This document shows, piece by piece, positions 16,114 through 24,386 of a stretch of 64,000 bases of DNA. Location of the stretch: contig CAVVME010000006.1 in the NCBI GenBank assembly GCA_963749365.1, positions 1-64,000 of the forward strand. The letters are read 5' to 3'. The position numbers and the translations under genes are program-made. The stretch is from WHSW01 sp963749365. GTDB lineage: Bacteria; Actinomycetota; Thermoleophilia; Solirubrobacterales; 70-9. Numbering within the stretch: the stretch's first letter is position 1; every line of letters begins with the position of its first letter. The notes below the pieces were generated by a model. It was not told where the DNA came from. It did no database searches and worked only from the letters and a program-made list of their open reading frames with translations.

Positions 16114-18981
16114 ATGACCCGGCTGCCCGAGCGCGACGGCGAGCGGATCGACCGCGGCCGCGAGATCGAGTTCAGCTTCGACGGGCGGACGGTGCGCGGC
16201 TTCGAAGGCGACACGATCGCCTCGGCGCTCTACGCCGCCGGGCGGCGGACCTTCTCGCGCAGCTTCAAGTACCACCGCCGCCGCGGGCTGCTCTGCTGCG
16301 CCGGCCAGTGCCCCAACTGCCTCGTCCAGGTCGACGACGCGCCCGGCGTCCGCGCCTGCACCGAGCCCGCGCGCGAGGGGATGCAGGTCGAGCACATGAA
16401 CGCGCGCCCGTCATTGGAATTCGACCTGATGCGGGCCACCGACCTGTTCGGTGGCCCGTTCACGCCGCCGGGCTTCTACTACAAGACCTTCATCCGCCCG
16501 CGTCGCCTCTGGCCCCTCTACGAGAAGGTCCTCCGCGGCGCGGCAGGCCTCGGACGGGCGGCGGCGGCGCGGCCCGAACGCGAGTGGCAGACCGAGTACC
16601 GACGCCGCCACGCCGACCTGTTGGTGATCGGCGGCGGGGCCGCCGGGCTCGCCGCCGCCACGACGGCGGCGGAGCTCGGAGCCGACGTCGTGCTGGTTGA
16701 CGAAGGGCCCGAGCCCGGCGGGCGGCTACTTGCCGAGGGCGGCCACGGGCATGCGCGCGAGCTCAGCGAGCGAGCGCGCGGCGCGGGCGTCGAAGTGCTC
16801 ACCGGGGCCCCGGCGCTGGGTTGCTTCGACGGACTGGTCCCGGTCTGGCAGGGCGACACTCTGCATCAGGTCCGCGCCCGCCGACTGCTGTTCGCGACCG
16901 GCGCGATCGAGCAGCCGCTGGTCTTCGCCGGCAACGATCTCCCGGGGGTGATGCTCTCCGGCGGCGCCCGCCGGCTGATCTCGCTCTACGGGATCAGGCC
17001 CGGCACCCGCGCGGTGGTCGCCACTGTCGACGACCGCGGGCTCGAGGCGGCGGTCGAGCTGCAGGCGGCGGGGGTCGAGCTCGCCGCGGTCGCTGACCTG
17101 AGGCGCGAGGCGCCCCCCGGCGAGCCGGCCGAGGCCCTGGCTCGGGCCGGGATCGAGATCCGCCGGGCGACGACGGTGATCGAGGCCCGCGGGCGCAAGC
17201 GGGTTCGCGAAGCCGTGCTCGGACCGGGCGACGGCGGCCCGGGGGCGAAGCGAGTCGGTTGCGACCTGCTCGTGATCGCCGGCGGCAGTGCCCCGGCGAC
17301 CGGCCTGATCGCCCAGGCCGGGGCCCGAACCGCGTATGACCCCGGCCGCGGCGTCTTCGCCCTCACCGAGGTTCCCGAGGGACTGCTCGCCGCGGGCGAG
17401 CTCTCCGGGCAGGGAGAGCCGCGGGCGGCCGAGCTCTCGGGGTCGGTCGCGGGCGCCCGAGCCGCCCACGAGCTCGGGCTCGGCGACGCCGACTCGCGGA
17501 CCCGGGTCGCCGAGCAGGACGAGCGTCTGGCGGCGCTGATCGCCGACCCCGAGCCGGTCGCGGTGCCCGAGCCTGTCTCGCGGCAGGGGCGGGGCAAGTG
17601 CTTTGCCTGCCTGTGCGAGGACGTGACCGCGAAGGACATCCACCTCAGCGTCGAGGAGGGCTATGACTCGATCGAGCTCTCGAAGCGCTACACGACGACG
17701 ACCATGGGCCCCTGCCAGGGTCGCATGTGTCAGCTCGCCTCGATCCGGTTGATGGCGCGCGAGACCGGCGAGAGCCTCGAGCAGGTCGGCACGACCACCG
17801 CCCGCCCGCCGTGGACCTCGGTGCCGATGGGGGCGCTCGCCGGGCGGCCGTTCGAGCCCGCGAAACGATCCTCGATCCACGCCGCCCACCGCAAGGCGGG
17901 CGCGACCGTGATGTGGGCCGGTGACTGGCGGCGCGCCTACGACTACGGCGACCCGCAGGGCGAAGCGCTGGCGGTCCACGAGTCGGCGGGGCTGATCGAC
18001 GTCTCGACGCTCGGCAAGCTGATCGTCAGCGGCTCGGATGCCGGCGGCTTCCTCGACCGGCTGTACCCGAACCGGTTCTCGAACCTGAAGCCCGGCCGGA
18101 TCCGCTATGGGGTGATCAACTCCGATGCCGGGCGGATCGTCGACGACGGGACGATCTGCCGCCTTGACGAGCAGTCCTTCTACGTCACCACGACCTCGAG
18201 CGGCGCGGCGGCGGTCTACGAGTGGTTCTCGTGGTGGCAAGCCGACTGGCGCATGGACGTGCGGCTGACCGACGTCACCCAGGCGCTCTCGGCGGTCAAC
18301 CTCGCCGGGCCACGGGCCCGCGAGATCATCTCCGGGCTCACCGACCTCGACTGCTCGGCGGAGGGGTTCACCTACCTCGACGGCAAGCGGGCCCTGGTCG
18401 CGGGCGTTCCCTGCCTGATCCTGCGGATCGGCTTCGTCGGCGAGGTCGGCTACGAGATCCACTGCCCGAGCGCCCACGGCGAGCATCTCTGGCAGACGAT
18501 CCTCGAGGCGGGCGCGGAGCACGGCACGCGCCCGTTCGGGCTCGAGCCGCAACGGCTTCTGCGGCTGCAGAAGCTGCACGTGCTGATCGGCCAGGACACC
18601 GACTCCGAGTCGACGCCCGACGGAGCGGCGATGCCGTGGATCGTCAAGCTCGACAAGGAGGAGGACTTCATCGGCAAATGGGCGATCGAGCACGCCCGCG
18701 AGCGCCCGCCAGAGACGACGCTGGTCGGGCTGCACGTCAGCGGCGCCGAAGTGCCGACCGAGGGCGCCGCCGTGCTCACCAACGGCGCCGGGCCGATCGG
18801 CCAGGTGACCAGCGCCCGCTACTCGCCGCAGCTCGACCGGGTGATCGGGATGGCGTGGGTCCCGGCCGCGCTCTCCGACGACGGATCGCCGATCACGATC
18901 TCCGATCGCGGACGGACGCTGAGCGCGACCGTGACCACGAAGCCCTTCTACGACCCCGACGGCGAGGTGCTGCGCTCATGA
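16114..18981 (+). CDS. soxA: Sarcosine oxidase/N-methylglutamate dehydrogenase alpha subunit
   Basis: A 955-residue alpha subunit. Domains in order: N-terminal ferredoxin-like segment with CCAGQCPNCLVQVDD (about residues 65-80); NAD-binding Rossmann domain with LLVIGGGAAGLAAATTAA (about 168-185); a cysteine-rich KCFACLCEDVT ... GPCQGRMC block (about 495-545); and a C-terminal GcvT-like aminomethyltransferase/THF domain (about 600-955; FGLEPQRLLRLQK). The C-terminal domain lets THF capture the methyl-derived formaldehyde as methylene-THF. The gene overlaps soxG by four bases. Confidence 0.9.
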   Translation: MTRLPERDGERIDRGREIEFSFDGRTVRGFEGDTIASALYAAGRRTFSRSFKYHRRRGLLCCAGQCPNCLVQVDDAPGVRACTEPAREGMQVEHMNARPSLEFDLMRATDLFGGPFTPPGFYYKTFIRPRRLWPLYEKVLRGAAGLGRAAAARPEREWQTEYRRRHADLLVIGGGAAGLAAATTAAELGADVVLVDEGPEPGGRLLAEGGHGHARELSERARGAGVEVLTGAPALGCFDGLVPVWQGDTLHQVRARRLLFATGAIEQPLVFAGNDLPGVMLSGGARRLISLYGIRPGTRAVVATVDDRGLEAAVELQAAGVELAAVADLRREAPPGEPAEALARAGIEIRRATTVIEARGRKRVREAVLGPGDGGPGAKRVGCDLLVIAGGSAPATGLIAQAGARTAYDPGRGVFALTEVPEGLLAAGELSGQGEPRAAELSGSVAGARAAHELGLGDADSRTRVAEQDERLAALIADPEPVAVPEPVSRQGRGKCFACLCEDVTAKDIHLSVEEGYDSIELSKRYTTTTMGPCQGRMCQLASIRLMARETGESLEQVGTTTARPPWTSVPMGALAGRPFEPAKRSSIHAAHRKAGATVMWAGDWRRAYDYGDPQGEALAVHESAGLIDVSTLGKLIVSGSDAGGFLDRLYPNRFSNLKPGRIRYGVINSDAGRIVDDGTICRLDEQSFYVTTTSSGAAAVYEWFSWWQADWRMDVRLTDVTQALSAVNLAGPRAREIISGLTDLDCSAEGFTYLDGKRALVAGVPCLILRIGFVGEVGYEIHCPSAHGEHLWQTILEAGAEHGTRPFGLEPQRLLRLQKLHVLIGQDTDSESTPDGAAMPWIVKLDKEEDFIGKWAIEHARERPPETTLVGLHVSGAEVPTEGAAVLTNGAGPIGQVTSARYSPQLDRVIGMAWVPAALSDDGSPITISDRGRTLSATVTTKPFYDPDGEVLRS

Positions 18982-19727
18982 GCCTCGAGTTCCTCTCCCC
19001 CGACGCCGCCACGAGCGAGGGCGCGTTCGCCCCTCTCGCCCGCAGCCCGCTCGCGCACCCGGCGCAAGTCGCGGGGGCGATCTGTGAGTCCCGCGACGGC
19101 TGGGAGGTGGCGGCGAGCTTCGGTGACCCGGCGGCCGAGCGCGAGCTCGCCCGCGCGGCGGTCGGCTTCGCCGACCTCTCGCACCTGGGAAAGCTCGAGG
19201 TCCAGGCGCGCGGCGACGCTCTGCCCGCGATCCTCGCCGGCAGCGGCGGCGAGCCGGCGCTCGGCCGGGCCACCCGCGAGGACGGCGCCTGGTGGGCGCC
19301 GCTGAGCGCCGAGCGGGCGCTGGTGATCTGCGAGCCGTCGCGGCTCGCGCAACTGCTGGCGGAGCTCGAACGAAACGCCGACGCCGCTCCGGGCGCCGGG
19401 GTGCTCGACCTGACCGCGGCCTACGGCGCGCTGACGCTGCTCGGGCCGATGGCCCGCGAGACCTTCGCCCGCTTCTCGGCGATCGACCTGCGGCCGGCGG
19501 TGACGCCGGTCGGAGGGTTGCGGCCGGGCTCGGTGGCGCGCACGCCCGGGATCGTCATCCGCGAAGCCTCCGAGCGCTACCTGATGCTGTTCGGGGCGGC
19601 GCTCGCCGAGTACGTCTGGGCCGTGGTCGCCGATGCGGCCGCGAGCCTCGGCGGGGGACCGGTCGGCGTCGACGCGCTCGGGTCGCTCGACGCGCCCGCG
19701 GCTGCGGAGGCGGTCGGCCGTGCTTGA
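18978..19727 (+). CDS. soxG: Sarcosine oxidase/N-methylglutamate dehydrogenase gamma subunit
   Basis: A 249-residue gamma subunit, related in fold to the GcvT/folate-binding domain. It begins MSLEFLSPDAATSEG, with FADLSHLGKLEVQARGD (about 63-79) and LGPMARETFARFSAIDLRP (about 155-173), both matching SoxG/YgfZ-like wording. The ATG overlaps the soxA stop (ATGA), and its own stop lies 8 bases inside soxB, so translation of all subunits is coupled. SoxG is the least conserved subunit, and confidence rests partly on its position. Confidence 0.85.
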   Translation: MSLEFLSPDAATSEGAFAPLARSPLAHPAQVAGAICESRDGWEVAASFGDPAAERELARAAVGFADLSHLGKLEVQARGDALPAILAGSGGEPALGRATREDGAWWAPLSAERALVICEPSRLAQLLAELERNADAAPGAGVLDLTAAYGALTLLGPMARETFARFSAIDLRPAVTPVGGLRPGSVARTPGIVIREASERYLMLFGAALAEYVWAVVADAAASLGGGPVGVDALGSLDAPAAAEAVGRA

Positions 19728-20937
19728 CATCTTCCGCCGCCGGCGGATGTGGCGCAGCCGCCCCGAGCTGCGCGACTCCTACGACGTCGTCATCGTCGGC
19801 GGCGGCTCGCACGGGCTGGCGACCGCCTATTACCTCGCCCGCGAGCACGGGATCACCAACGTCGCCGTGCTCGAGAAGAGCTACATCGGCTCGGGGGCCG
19901 CGGGGCGCAACACGACGATCCTGCGCTCCAACTACAAGACCCCCGAAGGGGCGCGCTTCTACGACGCCTCGGTGAAGCTCTACGAGCGGCTCTCCGCCGA
20001 GCTCAACTTCAACCTGCTCTTCTCGCAGAACGGCCACCTCACCCTCGCCCACTCCGACCGGGCGATGTTCGTGATGGCCAACCGGGCCGAGGTCAATCGC
20101 CTCAACGGAATCGACTCCCAGCTCATCTACCCGGACCGGATCAAGGAGCTGGCGCCGGCGATGCAGGTCGACGGCGCCAACGCGACCTACCCGATCCTGG
20201 GCGCGCTCTACCACCCCCCCGGCGGGATCATCCGCCACGACGCCGTCGTCTGGGGCTTCGCCCGCGGCGCCGACGGCGGCGGCGCCGAGATCCATCCCTA
20301 CACCGAGGTGACCGGGATCGAGCGCTCGAACGGCAAGGTGACCGGCGTGGTCACCAACCGCGGCAAGGTGAAGACCGGCGTCGTCCTCAACTGCACCGCC
20401 GGCTGGAGCTCGCTGATCGCCGGGATGGCCGGGATCGAGCTGCCGATCACCACCCACATCCTGCAGGCGTGCGTGACCGAGCCGCTGAAGCCGCTCCTCG
20501 ACGTGGTCATCGTCTCCTCGCAGATGCACGTCTACGTCAGCCAGACCGACCGCGGCGAGTTCCTGATGGGGGCCGAGATCGAGCCGTGGACGACCTACAG
20601 GATGCAGGGCACGCTCAACTTCCTTCAGGAGGTCTCACGGCACGTGCTCGAGCTCTTCCCGCAGCTCGAGCGAGCCCGGATGCTGCGCAGCTGGGCCGGC
20701 CTCTGCGACCTCAGCCCCGACTACAGCCCGATCCTGGGCAAGACCGAGCTCGAGGGCTTTCACGTCAGCACCGGCTGGGGGACGTACGGGTTCAAGGCGG
20801 CCCCGATCGTCGGCCGGACGCTGGCCGAGCTGGCGGCGACCGACCGCACGCCCGAGCTGATCGCGCCGTTCGCGCTCGAGCGCTTCTACGAGGACCGGCT
20901 GGTCTCCGAGCTGGCCGCAGCAGCGGTCAGCCACTGA
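19720..20937 (+). CDS. soxB: Sarcosine oxidase/N-methylglutamate dehydrogenase beta subunit
   Basis: A 405-residue flavoprotein beta subunit that carries out the amine oxidation. Seen are the FAD-binding DVVIVGGGSHGLATAYYLA (about residues 20-38), AAGRNTTILRSNY, and IIRHDAVVWGFARGAD, where the His corresponds to the covalent FMN attachment site of heterotetrameric sarcosine oxidase. The C-terminus holds STGWGTYGFKAAPIVG. The GTG at 19720 gives the expected N-terminus. The stop is followed at once by a 169-bp palindromic repeat. Confidence 0.9.
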   Translation: MLDIFRRRRMWRSRPELRDSYDVVIVGGGSHGLATAYYLAREHGITNVAVLEKSYIGSGAAGRNTTILRSNYKTPEGARFYDASVKLYERLSAELNFNLLFSQNGHLTLAHSDRAMFVMANRAEVNRLNGIDSQLIYPDRIKELAPAMQVDGANATYPILGALYHPPGGIIRHDAVVWGFARGADGGGAEIHPYTEVTGIERSNGKVTGVVTNRGKVKTGVVLNCTAGWSSLIAGMAGIELPITTHILQACVTEPLKPLLDVVIVSSQMHVYVSQTDRGEFLMGAEIEPWTTYRMQGTLNFLQEVSRHVLELFPQLERARMLRSWAGLCDLSPDYSPILGKTELEGFHVSTGWGTYGFKAAPIVGRTLAELAATDRTPELIAPFALERFYEDRLVSELAAAAVSH

Positions 20938-21106
20938 GATGGGTGATCCCACGACTTCACGCACGCGGCTGACGCGCGGATACCGTCGCCGGATCGCGCC
21001 CGTCCTCCTCGCCCGTGCCTTCTGGCACGGGCTTCGTCAGCCGACCACGACCGGGCTCGGTCCCGCGCGCCCCCGCGCACGCGATGCCGTGTAATCAACC
21101 ATCTAG
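20938..21106 (-). repeat. structured palindromic repeat, copy 2
   Basis: A 169-bp element starting directly after the soxB stop, in the opposite orientation to copy 1. Its ends are GATGGGTGATCCCACG and ATCAACCATCTAG, and the internal hairpin CCCGTGCC/GGCACGGG has a TTCT loop (21011-21032). It is almost identical to copy 3 (22808-22978), and both lie in the same direction, bracketing fhs. Confidence 0.85.
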
Positions 21107-21130
21107 CGAGCAGATGAGCGAGGTCAGAAG

Positions 21131-22810
21131 ATGAAGAGCAGTCTCGAGATCGCCCAGGAAGCGGAGCTGGAGCCGATCGATTCGCTCGCCCAGCGGATCG
21201 GGCTCGAGCCCGCCGAGGTCGAGCCCTACGGTCGCTACAAGGCGAAGGTCCCGCTCGAGGTCCTCGACCGCCTCGACGAAGCCGCCGATGGAAAGCTGAT
21301 CTGCGTCGCCGGCGTCACCCCGACCCGGGCCGGAGAGGGCAAGACGACGACCGCGGTCGGGCTCACTCAGGGGCTCGGAGTCGTCGGCGAGAAGCCGCTG
21401 CTCTGTCTGCGCGAGCCCTCGCTCGGGCCGGTGTTCGGGATCAAGGGCGGCGCCGCCGGGGGCGGGCTGACCCAGGTGGTGCCGATGGAGGACCTGAACC
21501 TGCACTTCACCGGCGACATCCACGCGATCGGAGCGGCGAACAACCTGCTCGCGGCGCTCATGGACGCCTCGATCCTGCACGGAAACCCGCACCGCATCGA
21601 TGCCCTGCGGGTGGGCTGGAAGCGGGCGCTGGACATGAACGACCGCGCCCTGCGCAGCGTCACGATCGGCCAGGGCGGCCGGGCGAACGGCTATCCCCGC
21701 GAGACCGGCTTCGACATCACCGCCGCCTCCGAGGTGATGGCGATCCTCGCCGTCGCCCGCGACCTGCACGACCTGCGCGAGCGACTGGGCCGGATCACGG
21801 TCGCGCACTCATACGACGGCGGCCGCGCGGTGACGGCCGACGACCTCGGCGCCGCCGGGGCGATGACCGTGCTGCTCAAGGACGCGATCAAGCCGAACCT
21901 GATCCAGACGCTCGAGGGCCAGCCGTGTCTGATGCACGCGGGGCCGTTCGCCAACATCGCGCACGGCAACTCGTCGCTGGTCGCCGACCTGATCGGGCTC
22001 AAGCTTGCCGACTACGTGGTCACGGAGTCCGGCTTCGGCTCGGACATGGGGATGGAGAAGTTCTTCGACATCGTCTGCAGGATCGGCGGCCTGCGCCCCA
22101 ACGCGGTGGTCCTGGTCTCGACCGTGCGGGCGCTCAAGCACCACGGGGGCCTCGATGACGACACCCGCGGCGACCGGCAGCAGTCCCGCCAGGCGATCGA
22201 GACCGGCGCCGCCAACCTCAAGCGCCACCTCGAGATCGTCGCCGGCTTCGGGCTCCCGTGCGTGGTCGCGGTCAATCGCCGTCCCGGCGACACCGACGAG
22301 GAGGTCGAGCTGGTCAAGCGCCTGGCGCTCGACGGTGGCGCCTTCGCCGCCGAGGTCAACGACGGCTTCGCCAGCGGCGGCGAGGGGGCCGCCGATCTCG
22401 CCCGCGCCGTCGTCGAGGCCTGCGAGCAGCCGTCGCAGTTCAGCTTCGCCTATGACGACGGCGACGCGATCGTCGACAAGATCCGCAAGGTCGCGACCAA
22501 GGTCTACGGCGCCGCCGACGTCTACCTCTATCCCGAGGCCGAGCGCAAGATCGGCCAGTTCCACGAGGATGGGCTCGACTCGCTGCCGATCTGCATGGCG
22601 AAGACCCATCTCTCGCTCTCGGCCGACCCGACCCTGCTCAACGCCCCCGAGCGGTTCACGCTCGCGGTCCGCGACATCCGCGCCTACACCGGCGCCGGCT
22701 GGCTGGTGCCGCTGTGCGGGGACATCCAGCAGATGCCCGGGCTCGGCAAGCAGCCGGCCGCGTTCAACGTCGACATCGACGGCGAGGGTCGCACCGTCGG
22801 GCTGTTTTAG
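21131..22810 (+). CDS. fhs: Formate-tetrahydrofolate ligase
   Basis: A 559-residue enzyme that interconverts formate, THF and ATP with 10-formyl-THF, ADP and phosphate. Seen are the nucleotide-binding TPTRAGEGKTT (residues 63-73), REPSLGPVFGIKGGAAGGG, HFTGDIHAIGAANNL, PCLMHAGPFANIAHGNSS and a native C-terminus ending GLF. In this context it would run toward formate and recover ATP from methyl groups oxidised by the Sox/Mgd enzyme. It is bracketed by two almost identical direct repeats, the second beginning at its TAG stop. Confidence 0.95.
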   Translation: MKSSLEIAQEAELEPIDSLAQRIGLEPAEVEPYGRYKAKVPLEVLDRLDEAADGKLICVAGVTPTRAGEGKTTTAVGLTQGLGVVGEKPLLCLREPSLGPVFGIKGGAAGGGLTQVVPMEDLNLHFTGDIHAIGAANNLLAALMDASILHGNPHRIDALRVGWKRALDMNDRALRSVTIGQGGRANGYPRETGFDITAASEVMAILAVARDLHDLRERLGRITVAHSYDGGRAVTADDLGAAGAMTVLLKDAIKPNLIQTLEGQPCLMHAGPFANIAHGNSSLVADLIGLKLADYVVTESGFGSDMGMEKFFDIVCRIGGLRPNAVVLVSTVRALKHHGGLDDDTRGDRQQSRQAIETGAANLKRHLEIVAGFGLPCVVAVNRRPGDTDEEVELVKRLALDGGAFAAEVNDGFASGGEGAADLARAVVEACEQPSQFSFAYDDGDAIVDKIRKVATKVYGAADVYLYPEAERKIGQFHEDGLDSLPICMAKTHLSLSADPTLLNAPERFTLAVRDIRAYTGAGWLVPLCGDIQQMPGLGKQPAAFNVDIDGEGRTVGLF

Positions 22811-22978
22811 ATGGGTGATCCCACGCCTTCACGCACGCGGATGACGCGCGGATACCGTCGCCGGATCGCGCCCGTCCTCCTCACCCGTGCCTTCTGGCAC
22901 GGGCTTCGTCAGCCGACCACGACCGGACTCGGTCCCGCGCGCCCCCGCGCACGCGAGGCCGTGGAATCAACCATCTAG
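22808..22978 (-). repeat. structured palindromic repeat, copy 3
   Basis: A 171-bp copy whose first three bases are the fhs stop codon. It matches copy 2 at nearly every position, including the hairpin at 22884-22903, and differs only in scattered single bases. It ends CTAG 11 bases before the GTG of the methenyl-THF cyclohydrolase gene. Confidence 0.85.
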
Positions 22979-22989
22979 ATGGGTTACCC

Positions 22990-23574
22990 GTGAGCGGGCT
23001 CGCCGGACAGACGGTCGGTGAGCTGATCGAGGCGCTCGCCGCGCCGTCGCCTGCCCCGGGCGGCGGCTCGTCGGCGGGGCTCGCCTGCGCGCTCGCCGCC
23101 GGACTCGCCGAGATGACCGCGGCGATTGCGGGCGCCTCCGCGGACCCGGCGGCGAGCGAGCGGCTGGACGAGCATCGGTCCCGGGCCGGCGAGCTGCGCG
23201 AGCTCGCGCTCGCGCTCGCCGACCGCGAGCTGAGCTCCTACCGACCGGTGCTGTCGGCCATCCGCGAGGCGCCGGGACGAGCGGATCGCGACCCCCGGGT
23301 GGGGGAGGCGCTGGCGGCGGCCAGCGGGCCGCCGCTGGAGATCGCACAGGCGGCGGCCGAGGTGAGCACGATCGCGCTCGAGCTCGCCGGTCATGCGAGC
23401 GCCAGCGTGCGCGGGGACGTGATCACCTCCGTTCTGCTCGCCGAGGCCGCGGCGCGCTCCGCCGCCACCCTGGTCGAGACCAACCTGCAGCGCAGCCCCG
23501 GCGACAAGCGGGTCGCGGCGGCGCGCTCGGCCGCCGAGCAGGCGGCGTCGGCGCGCCGGCGGGTGCTCGGATGA
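22990..23574 (+). CDS. fchA: Methenyl-THF cyclohydrolase (FchA/cyclodeaminase family)
   Basis: A 194-residue all-helical protein of the formimino-THF cyclodeaminase/FchA family. Seen are the N-terminal APSPAPGGGSSAGLACALAAGLAEM glycine-rich loop (about residues 18-42) and the helical remainder with ETNL near residue 165. Placed directly after fhs, the likely step is methenyl-THF to 10-formyl-THF. GTG start; the stop overlaps the GntR gene start (ATGA), so the regulator is cotranscribed. Formimino-THF cyclodeaminase is the alternative, but no histidine-degradation gene is near. Confidence 0.82.
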   Translation: MSGLAGQTVGELIEALAAPSPAPGGGSSAGLACALAAGLAEMTAAIAGASADPAASERLDEHRSRAGELRELALALADRELSSYRPVLSAIREAPGRADRDPRVGEALAAASGPPLEIAQAAAEVSTIALELAGHASASVRGDVITSVLLAEAAARSAATLVETNLQRSPGDKRVAAARSAAEQAASARRRVLG

Positions 23575-24386
23575 GCGCCGGGCCCGAGCGAGCGGGGACC
23601 TCGCTGGTCGACGTCGCCGAGGACGCGATCCGCGACTGGCTGCGAACCGGCCGGCGCCGACCCGGCGATCGGCTGGCACCCGAACAGGAGCTCTCGGCGC
23701 AGCTCGGGATCTCGCGGGGGACGCTGCGCCTGGCGCTCGAGCGACTCGAGCAGACCGGCGAGATCGTCCGCCGGCAGGGCAGCGGCACGTTTGTCGGTCG
23801 CACGGATCCGACCGGGCTCGAGGAGGGCCTGGAGAGCCTCGTCCCCTACAGCGAGCTGGCTCGGCGCCAGGGCGTCGAGCTCGGGCTCGCGTCGCTCGAG
23901 ATCAGCGAGCGACGGGTCGGCTCGGGGCTCGGCGAGGTGTTCGGCGTCGACCCCGACCGCGAGGCGATCACCTTCCACCGCGTGCTGCTCGTCGACGGCG
24001 AGCGCGGGGCGACGATGCGTGACGTGATCCACCCCGAGCTCAGGATCCCGACCGACGCCCGCGCCCGGCGCACGCTCGAGCGCTGCGAGATGGTGCTCGA
24101 CCTGGTGCTCGGCGCGGGGATCCCGGTCTCATTCGCGACCGCTCACATCCGCCCCCGGCTGGTGACCCGCAAGGAGCGGCTCGGACGCGAGCTCGAGCTG
24201 CGCGAGACGGTCGCCGCACAGGAGCTGGAGACGCGGATGTGCACGGCCGAGGGCCGGGTGGCCCAGGCCTCGGTCGACATCTTTCTCCCCGGCGGGCTCG
24301 ACCTCTACGTGATGCGGGTGCTCGACGATCGACCGCCGGTGACCCCGATCGTCGCCGGCGGGGCCCTCTCGGCATCGAGCGGGTAG
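23571..24386 (+). CDS. GntR-family regulator with UTRA domain
   Basis: A 271-residue HutC-type GntR regulator. The winged helix-turn-helix covers residues 8-85 (IRDWLRTGRRRPGDRLAPEQ, then LGISRGTLRLALERLEQTGEIVRRQGSGTFV). The effector-binding UTRA-like domain runs from about 100 to 265. It is coupled to fchA by an ATGA overlap, so it likely controls the C1-folate or N-methylglutamate genes. ATTGGTATAT at 15805 and 26522 are candidate operators. Its 3' end overlaps the convergent pabBC gene by 82 bases. Confidence 0.85.
   Translation: MSAGPERAGTSLVDVAEDAIRDWLRTGRRRPGDRLAPEQELSAQLGISRGTLRLALERLEQTGEIVRRQGSGTFVGRTDPTGLEEGLESLVPYSELARRQGVELGLASLEISERRVGSGLGEVFGVDPDREAITFHRVLLVDGERGATMRDVIHPELRIPTDARARRTLERCEMVLDLVLGAGIPVSFATAHIRPRLVTRKERLGRELELRETVAAQELETRMCTAEGRVAQASVDIFLPGGLDLYVMRVLDDRPPVTPIVAGGALSASSG

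Noticed and set aside
15828..20937. The Sox operon as plain sarcosine oxidase for betaine degradation
   Set aside because: Not excluded, but the divergent mgsABC and GlnT-like genes and the absence of betaine or dimethylglycine genes favour N-methylglutamate dehydrogenase.
20938..22978. Copies 2 and 3 as folate or ZTP riboswitches
   Set aside because: Their strong orientation is away from fhs and fchA when aligned to copy 1, and they follow stop codons directly; a dispersed repeat explains them better.
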